Source: Corynebacterium terpenotabidum Y-11 (GTDB lineage Bacteria; Actinomycetota; Actinomycetes; Mycobacteriales; Mycobacteriaceae). Taken from it: DNA of 64,000 nucleotides. Shown in pieces: positions 1-8,917 of this stretch (the first letter of the stretch is position 1; each line of letters opens with the position of its first letter). Under the pieces are notes generated by a model. That model ran no database searches and had not been told where the DNA came from. It saw only the letters and a program-made list of their open reading frames with translations. The position numbers were made by a program, and so were the translations under genes. The DNA lies in assembly GCF_000418365.1 (NCBI RefSeq), contig NC_021663.1, positions 868,001 through 932,000 on the forward strand, in the 5' to 3' direction.

Positions 1-1804
1 CCACGGGGACGGTGCCGCCGGTGCGGCGCACGTCGTCACGTAGGAACGTCAGGGCGGGGTGCTCAGACGGGTCTTCACCGTCGACCTGTGTCGGCAGGAT
101 AACCGTGACCGACCCCCGGCGGCGCAGTGCGCGCAACTGGCTGTCGAGCACCAGGAGGGCGAGCTTTTCCCGGTCCGGCAGCTCCACACCGGTGGAGGTC
201 AACCACGCGGATTCGCTAGGTCGCAGCCGGTCGTGCAGGGTGGGGGCGTCATCCACCGGCAGCCACCAGAACACCGGAGCGTTCCCTGTGCCCAGGTGCG
301 CTGGATCGGTCACTACGTCTCTGCTCGGTGAAGCCTCTGCATGGACGCGCAGTCCACGAGAGTCCGTGACGGCGGTGATCACGTGGTCGAGGTCTCGGCT
401 GGTGATCCGGTCGCCGAATCCGTCGATCAGATCGGTGATCTGGTGGATCTGGTTGACGATACGGTCGGCCACCGACCCGGCCGTAGCGGTGAGCAGTTGA
501 AGTACCAGCCACTCCAGATGGTCGCCGATCGCCGCGGTGCTCAGTCCCTCTTCGGTCTCATTCAACGGCTCCTGCCGGATGAGCCGGTCGAACTCGTGGA
601 TGGACATGGTCTCCAGGTCATTGTCGTCGGACCACGCCAGTGCCTGTTCAACGGCGTCTATCCAGGCCGGACCTCCGATCCCAGGTTCCTTGTTCAACGC
701 GTCCACCAGAGTGTGGTGAAGCGCGCCCCAGATCAGGGGGTGGTCAGTGGCTTCGTAGCGTGCCGGTGCTTTCCAGTACTCTGCGCATACCTCGCAGTCC
801 TGGTGACCGTCGGAGTACCCCTCCTCGCCGTGTTCCTCGCAGAGAGGCACGTCCTTGCCCCGGAAAACCATCCCCGGGACGCGAATGTTGAGGAGGTCAA
901 CAAGTGCATGAACGTCGTGCGGCTCCATCATCGCCCGGAGATACACCGGGATGATGTCCGCGAGAGGGGCTACGCTTGCCGGGCGCACACCGATCGGGGT
1001 GCCGCCGATCCTGGTGAGTTCCAGGTCCACGAGTTCGGTCGACCGACCGGCGACGACGGTGTGGGGTGTTGCTGACCGGTCAAGATCGGTGAGCCGACGG
1101 GCGATCGCGGGTGCGGCGTCCCACTCGGTGTCCGCCGTCAAGAACGTCAGGTCGGTGAGTGGGGCGGGCGCGGGCATCTCGGTGACGAGGACGCCGAGTT
1201 TATCTAGTGCACTGAGGATTCTCTGCCACACTGGAGGCAGATCCTCACGACGGTGATCGAGGGAGAGCACATCAATGCCGAGCGGCCAGATGATGCCGGA
1301 GGATGCCAGGTCAGTGAGTGTGATATCCACATCATGGAGTAGATCCGCAGGTCCTGGTGCCCACCCGGTCTGCAGCGGTAGCAAGGCTTCGATCCGGGCC
1401 AGAACACTGAGCCTGGCGGGGGTGTCATCGGAGCCGTCGTGGCCGTCCGTGCACCGGGTATGGGAGTGGTTACCGGTACTGGGGTCGTGGTCGGCACCTG
1501 CCCACCCGGCGGTGACGAGTTCATCGCGCCAGGACAGGAGATCCCGAGCGACCGTCCACGGATCCTTGGTGGTGCTTTGGACCGGCCAGGCGTCCTCGGG
1601 GAGGGACGATACGGTCTGCAGCAGTGCCGACCGGTAGGCAGCGATGCGGGTGGGCCGGTCCAGCCCAGGCTGGGTGAGGGCGAGGCGGGTGGCGAGGATT
1701 TCGGTGAGCCCGGCGGGGCCAGTGACCACCTCGCGGAGGGTGGCGGGTCTGGTGGCGGTGGTCCAGCGCGCGGTGTCGAAACCCCATCCGAAAGTAATGT
1801 GCAT
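1..1804 (-). CDS. AddB/RecC-like helicase-nuclease family protein, 3' part outside the window
   Basis: The reading frame is open from an ATG at 1804 to the left edge, so about 600 N-terminal residues are visible. The protein begins MHITFGWGFDTARW, followed by a helical region with LTEILATRLAL and DPWTVARDLLSWRDELVTAGW. Further on it has RPASVAPLADIIPVYLRAMM, MEPHDVHALVDLLNI and PGIGGPAWIDAVEQAL. From memory this pattern matches actinobacterial AddB/RecC-like proteins that carry a PD-(D/E)XK nuclease at the C terminus. That C terminus is not in view, so neither the nuclease nor any helicase motif is confirmed. The gene follows the membrane-protein gene by 27 bases on the same strand (GGACGAC lies upstream of the start), so the two are probably one operon. 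Antisense frames in this stretch are shadows. Confidence 0.55.
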   Translation of the reverse strand, partial: MHITFGWGFDTARWTTATRPATLREVVTGPAGLTEILATRLALTQPGLDRPTRIAAYRSALLQTVSSLPEDAWPVQSTTKDPWTVARDLLSWRDELVTAGWAGADHDPSTGNHSHTRCTDGHDGSDDTPARLSVLARIEALLPLQTGWAPGPADLLHDVDITLTDLASSGIIWPLGIDVLSLDHRREDLPPVWQRILSALDKLGVLVTEMPAPAPLTDLTFLTADTEWDAAPAIARRLTDLDRSATPHTVVAGRSTELVDLELTRIGGTPIGVRPASVAPLADIIPVYLRAMMEPHDVHALVDLLNIRVPGMVFRGKDVPLCEEHGEEGYSDGHQDCEVCAEYWKAPARYEATDHPLIWGALHHTLVDALNKEPGIGGPAWIDAVEQALAWSDDNDLETMSIHEFDRLIRQEPLNETEEGLSTAAIGDHLEWLVLQLLTATAGSVADRIVNQIHQITDLIDGFGDRITSRDLDHVITAVTDSRGLRVHAEASPSRDVVTDPAHLGTGNAPVFWWLPVDDAPTLHDRLRPSESAWLTSTGVELPDREKLALLVLDSQLRALRRRGSVTVILPTQVDGEDPSEHPALTFLRDDVRRTGGTVPV

Positions 1805-1831
1805 GCGTCGTCCTTTCTGTTGATTGCGAGG

Positions 1832-3874
1832 CTAGCGGGAGGGCAGGACAGCGTCGGTGCGCGACGTGTCGGTGTTCGATTTCTGGTGACGTCGGACCAC
1901 ATACAGCGTCGTGACGATGACGACGACGATGACCGCGGTGGTTCCGAGAAACACCGGGAGGGACCGCTCCGGGGGAAGTAGCTGGATGAGGCCAGGAATG
2001 GCAAACACGATCGCAAGGAAGGCGAGAGTCTTGTTCTGGATACTGTCCTGCTGGGTCTGGCGGCGGATCTCGGCGTCCCGCTCATCCTCTCGAGCCTTCG
2101 CCTCCTGCGCTGCCCGCCGTTGCAGCTGCCGATCGAGGTCGACCTGACGTTGGTTGAACTGGACCGAGTAGACGGCTTGCCGCAGGGACAGCTCGTCCTT
2201 GACGTCGAGATATCGACGTGTCACGCCGAGGGACTCGCGGAGTGAGAGCATGAATTCCGTGTCCAGATCTCGACCTGGCACGACCTCGAACCACAAGTGG
2301 TCACGGAATCGGACAAAGTCGGACTGGATGTCCTGGAACTTTTTCAGGGCAACGGAGAACTCCTCGACCGCCGTATCGAGGGCCTGTTCGCCTTCGTCCG
2401 AACTACGCAATTCAGAAGACGCGAGAGTGATGGAGCGGAGACGCTCACCAATGCTCCCCAACATGGTCGACGCTCGTTGAATGAGGATCGCCAGATCGAT
2501 GAGCCGAGTTCCGGAGAGCATCCACGGCTTGGCGTCGTGGGCGTCTGCAGGACAGTTGCGGACCATCGCCGCACCGTGGTGGGTGGGCACCATGGTCCAG
2601 TATTCGAACGGACTCCAGTCAGGATTATCCGGAACGGTCGAGGAGTAGCGAGGGATCCCTTCGGCAAAAACGTCCGCACCGGAACCGAGAGCCCAGGCCC
2701 AGGTGTCTTGAAGGCACCATTGCCATTCATTTCCCTCCGCCGGGTCCTGAAACAGCCCGGGGTTTCCGTCGATTTCGGTGCCCGGAATCGCGCAGACGAC
2801 CCGGACCGGCCGACTTGAGATTCCGTTTCGCCAAAGGGGGATAGGTCGCTCGCCCGGATGACGGATGCAGAGTGTTTCTGCTGAATTCTCCTTGTATTTA
2901 CCGGCGAGCGCACCGCTCTTGCCGACAAACGCCGTGAAGTAGTCGCCGTCTGATGCTCCATCGTTCAGTGCTGCGACGGTGTCCCTGATGAAGTTGTTCA
3001 GGAGCGATACCTCGTGTGCCTTCTCCTCATCCTTCTCCGTTACCAGCGTCGAGATTTTGCGGCGTGACCGGTGCAGGGACTGTGAGACGAGTTCGAGCGA
3101 CGACGAGGAACAGTTCTCGGCGAGAACGTGGAGGACGAGGTAGTCGTGGGCGAGCTCGCCGAGGACTGAATGTGCTTCGCTTCTGTCGTCTGCGTCTTCT
3201 TTGACATCGCGATGGGTGAGCATGCCCCGGTACTGAAGGAATTCTGCGCACACCAGTCGGACGGTGGCCCGGGATGATCGACTGTAACCGGCGATGGGTT
3301 CTTCATTGAGAATGAAGACGGAGGACGGCTCTTCTGGCTGCCCAGGGGTAGGGATATCCCCGTCTTTCGGGCTGACGGTGGAGTAGGTGTCGGCGGAGAA
3401 AACGTACCTGTGACATCGAAAGTCCTCGCGAGATGTTTTCGATGAGAGAGCACCGGCTACTTTGGAGCGGTCGAGTCCGGGGACATCGCCGTCGACAGCT
3501 GCTGCGCCGACGGATTCCGCCAGGGGACCGGTGAATCTGGTGGTGGCGGTTTCATGGAAGGTGCGGGGAGTGTAGGCGTAGACGTCGTCCCCCTCGCGGT
3601 ACCAGGTGGGGGCACGATAGACGCCGTCGACGTCGACGGCGGTCTCAATTGTCTGGATACCTCGGAATCTGCCCGGCAGCCAGGACGCTGGCAGGTCAAC
3701 GAACCGTCGTTCTGCCTGTGCAGGCGGAAGTCCGGATACTGGGAATGGCAGGATCAGGGTGAACAGCGTGGCGCGCCAGTTCGGCAGTTCGGAGGTGGAG
3801 TAGTCCTTCGGGAGACGGAGGCGCATCCCCGGCTTCAAGTAATCTTTGTTCTCTGACGCAGTTCTGTGTTCCAC
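1832..3874 (-). CDS. Large protein with C-terminal coiled coil and two membrane helices, CorA-like architecture
   Basis: This 680-residue protein starts at a GTG (3872-3874) with AAAGAG a few bases upstream. The first ~550 residues are soluble and match no family I can name. Residues ~560-625 are charged and helical, rich in R, Q, E and D (for example RQVDLDRQLQRRAAQEAK). They lead into two hydrophobic helices (~627-645, LAFLAIVFAIPGLIQLL, and ~650-670, VFLGTTAVIVVVIVTTLYV) and a short basic tail. Long helices followed by two closing membrane segments are the layout of CorA-type proteins. The GMN signature of true CorA magnesium channels is absent, so transport is not implied. It is the first gene of an operon with the AddB-like gene. 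CorA-like membrane proteins paired with nucleases occur in several defence systems, but here that role is inference. Confidence 0.6.
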   Translation of the reverse strand: MEHRTASENKDYLKPGMRLRLPKDYSTSELPNWRATLFTLILPFPVSGLPPAQAERRFVDLPASWLPGRFRGIQTIETAVDVDGVYRAPTWYREGDDVYAYTPRTFHETATTRFTGPLAESVGAAAVDGDVPGLDRSKVAGALSSKTSREDFRCHRYVFSADTYSTVSPKDGDIPTPGQPEEPSSVFILNEEPIAGYSRSSRATVRLVCAEFLQYRGMLTHRDVKEDADDRSEAHSVLGELAHDYLVLHVLAENCSSSSLELVSQSLHRSRRKISTLVTEKDEEKAHEVSLLNNFIRDTVAALNDGASDGDYFTAFVGKSGALAGKYKENSAETLCIRHPGERPIPLWRNGISSRPVRVVCAIPGTEIDGNPGLFQDPAEGNEWQWCLQDTWAWALGSGADVFAEGIPRYSSTVPDNPDWSPFEYWTMVPTHHGAAMVRNCPADAHDAKPWMLSGTRLIDLAILIQRASTMLGSIGERLRSITLASSELRSSDEGEQALDTAVEEFSVALKKFQDIQSDFVRFRDHLWFEVVPGRDLDTEFMLSLRESLGVTRRYLDVKDELSLRQAVYSVQFNQRQVDLDRQLQRRAAQEAKAREDERDAEIRRQTQQDSIQNKTLAFLAIVFAIPGLIQLLPPERSLPVFLGTTAVIVVVIVTTLYVVRRHQKSNTDTSRTDAVLPSR

Positions 3875-4050
3875 AGTGTCTCTTTAATCTGGTGAGGGAA
3901 TACCGGTGTTTGCTCCCAGGCTGCCATGAGGAGAAGGGCTGTGTAAGTAAACCGGGAAGCGGTCCCCGTTGACGCTGCTGACGTGGTGCAGTTTCTCACA
4001 TGTTGAGATTGCCGCACCCCCAAAGTGGGTTATTTTGGGATGTGAACGGG

Positions 4051-4072
4051 GTGGGGAGCTATAGTTCTCCAC
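4051..4072. promoter_or_regulatory. 22-base imperfect palindrome, possible operator
   Basis: The sequence GTGGGGAGCTATAGTTCTCC plus AC pairs end to end: nine of eleven arm positions are Watson-Crick and two are G-T. It lies about 180 bases upstream of the divergent minus-strand gene and 196 upstream of the lipoprotein gene. Symmetry and length suit a dimeric repressor site, but no regulator gene is adjacent. Confidence 0.35.
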
Positions 4073-4106
4073 GAACTCAACCACGCCATCTCTTGTGGGG
4101 GAGCCT

Positions 4107-4137
4107 GCGGCCCTGTCCTCACCCCGGACGGGGCCGC
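4107..4137. terminator. Strong GC hairpin, 12-bp stem
   Basis: The arms GCGGCCCTGTCC and GGACGGGGCCGC pair with one G-T wobble around the seven-base loop TCACCCC. No clear T-run follows on either strand (ATTCATGTCTT on the plus side). It may be an inefficient terminator or a structured 5' leader of the lipoprotein transcript. Confidence 0.4.
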
Positions 4138-4267
4138 ATTCATGTCTTCAGGGGGTTGTGGGGCTGCGGGGGCCGGGCTATTGTTTCGTCAACTGAGCTA
4201 GTCGGCTCGGTGGTGTGCGCCTGAGGGGGCGGACGCGAGGGGAGGACTCGGGAAGGGGAATCTGCAG

Positions 4268-5044
4268 ATGATTGATTGGTTGCGTCGACCGGTGGTGTCG
4301 ATCGCGGTGGTGCTGGCCCTGGCAGGGTGCTCGGGTGGCGGCAGTGGGGATGCTGGGGAGGACGCGGAGGTAGCGACTGCTGCGGGGACAACGTCGGATG
4401 TTGCAGATGGTTCGTCGCCGGCAGCGCCCATGGATCCGGATGTGGTGATCGAGGCTCCGGTGGTGACTGATGACGGGCGGATGCTGCAGCCGGAGGGGCA
4501 TGTGGGGCTGTGGTTCGAGATGGAGCCGGAGGATCCGTTGGAGCATCTGGTGTGGGCCTCGCAGCGGTACGTGGGGCAGAAGGTTGTTCTTCAACCGGTC
4601 GGGGACCGGGCGGTGTTGCCGCAGTGGGCGGACATGCCGGATGCCTGTGATCCAGAGGTGATCGCGCGGATGGAGGCGCTGGGATTGGAGGAGCTTGTGG
4701 ATTCCGAGACGGGGATCGGACTTGTTCAGTGTTCGCTGATCTCGGATTGGTCCGAAGGGGTTCTGGGGACGGCAGGCTCTATTCTCTGGGGTGCTCGGCA
4801 AGTCGAGGATGTCCAAGATGAAATCGGCGTTTCTGCCAGTGATGACGTCACCTTGATTAGCCTCAAGGAGGGGAACTTAGCCGATGCGATCGGCTGTACT
4901 TCTATAGGGATCATGTCTGGCGGTAAGTATGTATTCTATGTTGCCACTGGCGACGTCAGTAAGGCTGACCAGTGTAGGTCGTCTGCACTTGCAGCTCAGT
5001 TGGTAATCAATTTAATGGGGGGAAGTATTTATGTTCAGGTTTGA
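4268..5044 (+). CDS. Secreted lipoprotein, DUF3558-like
   Basis: The 258-residue product has a short basic N-end, a hydrophobic core and a lipobox ending LALAGC with Cys21, so it should be acylated and anchored outside the membrane. Residues ~23-60 are a low-complexity G/S/A/D linker. The C-terminal part has four cysteines spaced as in DUF3558 lipoproteins of Corynebacteriales (DACDPEVIARMEALGLEEL, then GLVQCSLI, later AIGCTS and ADQCRSSALAAQLV). DUF3558 function is unknown. The start is set by AAGGGGAA eight bases upstream. The stop lies inside the next gene (14-base overlap), which points to translational coupling with the PPE/EspB-like protein. Confidence 0.7.
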   Translation: MIDWLRRPVVSIAVVLALAGCSGGGSGDAGEDAEVATAAGTTSDVADGSSPAAPMDPDVVIEAPVVTDDGRMLQPEGHVGLWFEMEPEDPLEHLVWASQRYVGQKVVLQPVGDRAVLPQWADMPDACDPEVIARMEALGLEELVDSETGIGLVQCSLISDWSEGVLGTAGSILWGARQVEDVQDEIGVSASDDVTLISLKEGNLADAIGCTSIGIMSGGKYVFYVATGDVSKADQCRSSALAAQLVINLMGGSIYVQV

Positions 5045-6788
5045 CATTGATTCGGTCATTGAGTCGGGATTCAGGATTTGCGAAGCTGGAGCGTATCTGA
5101 GTACTTCACGGAACTCGACTGTTTCCGTCGCATCCTTCACCACCTCCCCAGCCCTCGGTGCGGTAGCTACGCAGTACGCCTCCTACCTGGGGGCACACCC
5201 GGGGTCGTTGGCGGTGGCGACGCAGGCGGTGATGTCGAACATCACATTCCTACATGAGTCGATTACGCGGATGGCCGAGGCACTGCAATGTCAGGAGGAG
5301 GGTGCGGCGGCGTCATTCTTCGCTGAGCCGATGAAGCAATTCTCGGTTCTCCCGATGGAGTACGGTATGTTCCGCTTTCCGATCCGACAGGATGTGCCGA
5401 TCCTGGATCTCGGCTATGCCCCTCCGGTTGCCGCGGTGGAGGCCGGAACTCCGTTGAAAGCACTGGTGGCGATGTTCGCCGGGAGTGACGGGGCGATCAT
5501 CGCTGCTGCTGAGGCATGGACCGCCGCCGGGCGTCGGGTGAGTGAGGCGGCGGAGTCCCTGGCCCGGGCCGGGGCAATTCTCGCGGACACGACCGAGGGG
5601 GACGCGTTCACCACAGCACAGGCCGCCATCGCGGACACGGTGGCGCAGGCGACCGTGATCGCGACGAATGCGACGGCGATGGGCACAGGAATGGCGGAGT
5701 TGGCACCGATCCGGGCTACTGCGCATGCCCAGTTGGTGGCGATGGAGGCGGAGGCGGAAGCACAGAAAGCGGCGATCACCGCGGCGGGAGTGTCGAACCC
5801 GGCAGCGGCTGCCGCAGCGCCAGCGGCGTTGGCCGCCGCGGAGGCGGAAACACAGGCACAGGTAGCTGTGTTCGTGTCCTCGTATCTGCAACCCGCGCTG
5901 GATACCGCCAGGCCGGTGGTGAACAACCTGGGCGTCGAGGTGGCGGGCCATTCCGGTGGTGGAGTGTTGCAGACCGGGGCTTCCGGGGTACAGGGGCTGG
6001 GGGACGTCGCCACGCAGGTGTCCGGTGGGGTTACAGCAAGTGGGCAAACGGCCGCGGCCCAACAGTATGCTCAGGTGGCGCAGACTACCGGTCAGGTGGG
6101 GAACACCCCGGGAGCGGCGGCACAAGTATCGCAGGCCGGGCAGTTGGGTCAGACGGTGTCGGGCCCGGGTGGGGCGGTCGGGCCGGTGTCCGGTGGGCCG
6201 TCGGGGGCAGGCGGGCTGGGTCGTGCGGGCCAAACGGTGACCTCGCCGGCGGGGATGGGTGGGACTCCGGGTGCCGGGGCGACGACCAACGGGCTCAACG
6301 GTGTGAACGCGGGAGGTATGGGGACGGCGAGCAGCATGAGGGGCACTGCCAACGGTGGTGTCGGCTCACCGGGTGGCGGGGGTGGAGCCAGCGGCGGGAT
6401 GCGGTCCGGGTCGGTGCCGCAGCCGTTGTTGCCGCGGGGGATGTCGACGTCGATGGTGGGGCCAGGCACGGGGACCGGTCCGGGTGCAGGTACTGGATCC
6501 GGCCCGGGTACAGGTACCGGATCGGGCGCGGGGGCGTCGGGTGGCGGGGTACGCGGTGGTTCCCCGGCAATGATGGGTGGCATGGCCGGAGCCGGAGCCG
6601 GAGCCGGAGCCGGTGGTCGAGGTGGGGCCGGTGGCCAGAGGGCAGCGTCCTCTGTGTCGTCTTCGGCGGCGACACCGTTCACCGCCACGACAGGGAAGGG
6701 GAAATCGAAGCGGGACATCGTCAAGGAGTATTTCCGTCGTCAGTTCCTGGGGGAGGAGCCGCAGACGGTGAAAACCGTGATCCGGTGA
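5031..6788 (+). CDS. PPE/EspB-like protein with long glycine-rich tail, probable type VII secretion substrate
   Basis: The 585 residues fall into three parts. Residues 1-~95 are a small helical segment. Residues ~140-310 are an alanine-rich helical region with a single conserved-looking tryptophan (AEAWTAAGRRVSEAAESL) and long A/E/Q runs. From ~315 to ~550 there is a disordered G/A/S/P/T tail, including repeated GTGTGPG-type and GAGAGAG runs, ending in a basic stretch (KGKSKRDIVKEYFRRQF). There is no Sec signal. A helical domain plus glycine-rich tail is the layout of EspB and PPE-type ESX substrates. No ESX core gene (EccC, MycP) is in the window, so secretion is inferred. The ribosome site GGGGGGAAG precedes the ATG and the gene overlaps the upstream lipoprotein gene. 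Confidence 0.55.
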   Translation: MFRFDIDSVIESGFRICEAGAYLSTSRNSTVSVASFTTSPALGAVATQYASYLGAHPGSLAVATQAVMSNITFLHESITRMAEALQCQEEGAAASFFAEPMKQFSVLPMEYGMFRFPIRQDVPILDLGYAPPVAAVEAGTPLKALVAMFAGSDGAIIAAAEAWTAAGRRVSEAAESLARAGAILADTTEGDAFTTAQAAIADTVAQATVIATNATAMGTGMAELAPIRATAHAQLVAMEAEAEAQKAAITAAGVSNPAAAAAAPAALAAAEAETQAQVAVFVSSYLQPALDTARPVVNNLGVEVAGHSGGGVLQTGASGVQGLGDVATQVSGGVTASGQTAAAQQYAQVAQTTGQVGNTPGAAAQVSQAGQLGQTVSGPGGAVGPVSGGPSGAGGLGRAGQTVTSPAGMGGTPGAGATTNGLNGVNAGGMGTASSMRGTANGGVGSPGGGGGASGGMRSGSVPQPLLPRGMSTSMVGPGTGTGPGAGTGSGPGTGTGSGAGASGGGVRGGSPAMMGGMAGAGAGAGAGGRGGAGGQRAASSVSSSAATPFTATTGKGKSKRDIVKEYFRRQFLGEEPQTVKTVIR

Positions 6789-6795
6789 ACCACAA

Positions 6796-6834
6796 GGGAC
6801 CAGCGGCACACCAGGAGGTGTCACCGCTGGTCCC
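6796..6834. terminator. Long hairpin between convergent genes, bidirectional terminator
   Basis: The arms GGGACCAGCGG (6796-6806) and CCGCTGGTCCC (6824-6834) pair perfectly, and an inner stem ACACC/GGTGT extends the structure. It sits 7 bases after the PPE-like gene and 29 bases from the stop of the convergent aldehyde dehydrogenase gene, so it can serve both. Confidence 0.75.
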
Positions 6835-6863
6835 GCCACATGCCGGCGCCCGGCAGGGGCAGT

Positions 6864-8267
6864 CTAGAAGCTGCCGTCGATGTCGGTCACCACGACGACC
6901 TTCTGGTTCACGAACTCCTTGATGCCCAGGTCGATGAGCTCATGACCGTAACCGGAGTGCTTCACACCACCGAAGGGGATGTCGGCCTTCACGCCGGTGG
7001 GCTGGTTGATGAACACCATGCCGGTGTCGATCCGTCGGGCGATCTTCCGGGCCCGCTCGATGTCGGTGGAGAACACCGACCCGCCGAGACCGAAGGGGGT
7101 GTCGTTGGCGATACGCACCGCGTCATCCTCGTCGGTCGCCCGGTAGAGCTGGGTGACCGGGCCGAAGAACTCGGTCTGCGAGGTCTCGGACCCCTCGGGG
7201 ATATCCGTGATGAGCAGCGGACGGACGAAAGCACCCTTCTCCGGCAGACCGGCGGGAAGCTCGGCACCGATTGGCTCGACCGTGGCACCGTCCTCCTTCG
7301 CCTTCTCAACCTGGGCGTTGAGGGTCTCGACCGCGCCGAGGCTGGACAGCGGCGCCAGCGTGGTCGCCTCATCCATCGGGTCACCGGCGGTCAGCGCACC
7401 GACGGCCCTGCGGTACTCGGCGAGGAATTCGTCGTAGACCCCGTCGACGACAACGAGACGCTTCGAGGAGACACACATCTGACCGGCGTTCCAGTGGCGT
7501 CCGAAGGCGGCCCACTTCGCTGCCTTGGCGACCTCGGCGTCCTCGAGAACAATGAAGGCGTCCGCCCCGCCGAGTTCCAGGGTCGACTTCTTAAGGTTCT
7601 TCGCGGCGGTCGCGGCCACCACAGCGCCAGCACCCTCGGAACCGGTGAGTGCCACGCCCCGCACCCGCGGATCAGCGAGGATCTGCTCGCCGGCGGAATG
7701 GGAGGCGAAGATGTTCGTCAGCACGCCTTCCGGGGCGCCGGCCTGACGGAACAGGTCGACCATCCGGAGCGCGGACTGCGGCACATTCGAAGCGTGCTTG
7801 AGCAGCACCGTGTTGCCGGCGAGGGTCTGCGGTGCCGAAATGCGGATGACCTGGTAGTAGGGGAAGTTCCACGGCTCGACGGCATAGAGGACGCCCAGCG
7901 GGTCGTTCACCAGCGCGACGTCCTGGTCCCCGAACCCGGCCGCCGACAGGTACCGCGGGGCGAGCAGTTCGGCACCGTGCTGGGCGTAGTACTCGAGGAT
8001 CCCGGCGGACAGCTCGACCTCCGCCTCCGCCTCGCCGATGAGCTTGCCCATCTCCTCGGTCAGCGTGGTGGCGTAGTCCCGCTTGTTGGCCCGGAGAATC
8101 TCGGCGGCCTTGGCGAGGACGGCGGTACGCTGCTCGACCGGGGTGGTGGACCAGGTGCGGAAGGTGGCGTCGGCGGTGGTGATCGCCGCATCGATCTGCT
8201 CAGGGGTTGCGGTGTCGAAGGTCTTGACGATGTCGCCGGTGTAGGGGTTGGTGGTGGCGTAGGCCAT
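6864..8267 (-). CDS. NAD(P)-dependent aldehyde dehydrogenase, succinate-semialdehyde dehydrogenase type
   Basis: The 467-residue protein has the complete aldehyde dehydrogenase fold signature: PWNFP with catalytic Asn134, general-base Glu231 in LELGG, and nucleophile Cys265 in GQMCVSSKR. The N-end NPYTGDIVKTF and the C-end FGGVKHSGYGHELIDLGIKEFVNQK are typical of the short succinate-semialdehyde dehydrogenase group, which oxidises succinate semialdehyde to succinate in GABA breakdown. The start is the ATG at 8267, preceded by AAAGGACC; an upstream in-frame extension is open but has no ribosome site. It is transcribed alone. Substrate is assigned by family resemblance only. A second, longer paralogue lies at 40608-42080. 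Confidence 0.85.
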   Translation of the reverse strand: MAYATTNPYTGDIVKTFDTATPEQIDAAITTADATFRTWSTTPVEQRTAVLAKAAEILRANKRDYATTLTEEMGKLIGEAEAEVELSAGILEYYAQHGAELLAPRYLSAAGFGDQDVALVNDPLGVLYAVEPWNFPYYQVIRISAPQTLAGNTVLLKHASNVPQSALRMVDLFRQAGAPEGVLTNIFASHSAGEQILADPRVRGVALTGSEGAGAVVAATAAKNLKKSTLELGGADAFIVLEDAEVAKAAKWAAFGRHWNAGQMCVSSKRLVVVDGVYDEFLAEYRRAVGALTAGDPMDEATTLAPLSSLGAVETLNAQVEKAKEDGATVEPIGAELPAGLPEKGAFVRPLLITDIPEGSETSQTEFFGPVTQLYRATDEDDAVRIANDTPFGLGGSVFSTDIERARKIARRIDTGMVFINQPTGVKADIPFGGVKHSGYGHELIDLGIKEFVNQKVVVVTDIDGSF

Positions 8268-8408
8268 GGTGGTGGTCCTTTCGCTCGGAGTGCCCGGGGT
8301 TTGTTCCGCCGGAGGTGTCACTGTCGTCGTAGAGGATAGGTCCACCTGCCCCCGTTTCGTCAGGGTGATGTCTGACACATGTCGCAAGAGGGCTCTCACA
8401 TGCAGAAA

Positions 8409-8435
8409 CCGCCCGTCCCCACAGGGGGCGGGCGG
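8409..8435 (-). terminator. rpsT terminator hairpin
   Basis: A 12-bp stem (CCGCCCGTCCCC with GGGGGCGGGCGG, one wobble) closes on a three-base loop. On the minus strand TTTC follows it. It lies 57 bases after the rpsT stop codon. Confidence 0.7.
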
Positions 8436-8491
8436 TGTTCCGGGTGCCGCGGTGCGTTGGCGGTGTCCGCCGGACCGGGACGACCAGAGAC

Positions 8492-8761
8492 TTACTTGGC
8501 GGCCAGCTTGTTCAGCTCGGCAGCGAGGCCGGACTTCTTGTTGGCGGCGTTGTTCTTGTGGATGACGTGCTTGGTGGCGGCCTTGTCGTAGAGACGGGAC
8601 GCGACGCGGAGCTGCTTCTCAGCACCCTCGACATCGCCGGCCTCGACCAGCGCGCGGAACTTGCGGGTCTCGGTGCGTAGACGGGAGCGGACAGCCTGGT
8701 TACGCTGACGGGCGAGCTCGTTGGTGAGAACGCGCTTCTTCTGCTGCTTGATGTTAGCCAT
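8492..8761 (-). CDS. rpsT: 30S ribosomal protein S20
   Basis: The 89-residue basic helical protein begins MANIKQQKKRVLTNE and continues RNQAVRSRLRTETRKF, the S20 hallmark that binds the 16S rRNA 5' domain. Its C-end has KHVIHKNNAANKKSGLAAELN, also diagnostic. The start ATG at 8761 has GGAAGAGG six bases upstream. It is a single gene ending in a strong hairpin at 8409-8435. Its neighbourhood near lepA is conserved in actinobacteria. Confidence 0.97.
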   Translation of the reverse strand: MANIKQQKKRVLTNELARQRNQAVRSRLRTETRKFRALVEAGDVEGAEKQLRVASRLYDKAATKHVIHKNNAANKKSGLAAELNKLAAK

Positions 8762-8917
8762 GGGAATACCTCTTCCTGAACGGGAAAATACGGAATCGTT
8801 CGCCACTTCCGTGCGGGTCAGCCGCAGTAACGGTCTCTGACATCCGGCCCAAGGTCCTGCCGGATGCGGTTACTGCGCCACGCACGGTCGCGGGTCAACC
8901 TGCAGGACACTACACTG

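Larger units (their letters stand above)
3875..4267. other. Intergenic region with a palindrome and a hairpin
   Basis: This 393-base gap separates two divergent genes, the membrane protein on the minus strand and the lipoprotein on the plus strand. I see no plausible coding frame. It holds the near-perfect 22-base palindrome at 4051-4072 and the GC-rich hairpin at 4107-4137, each listed separately. The lipoprotein gene has an AAGGGGAA ribosome binding site just inside the right end. Confidence 0.5.

Noticed and set aside
8268..8399. N-terminal extension of the aldehyde dehydrogenase
   Set aside because: There is no ribosome site, the family N-end matches MAYATTNPYTG, and the extension overlaps the promoter region.
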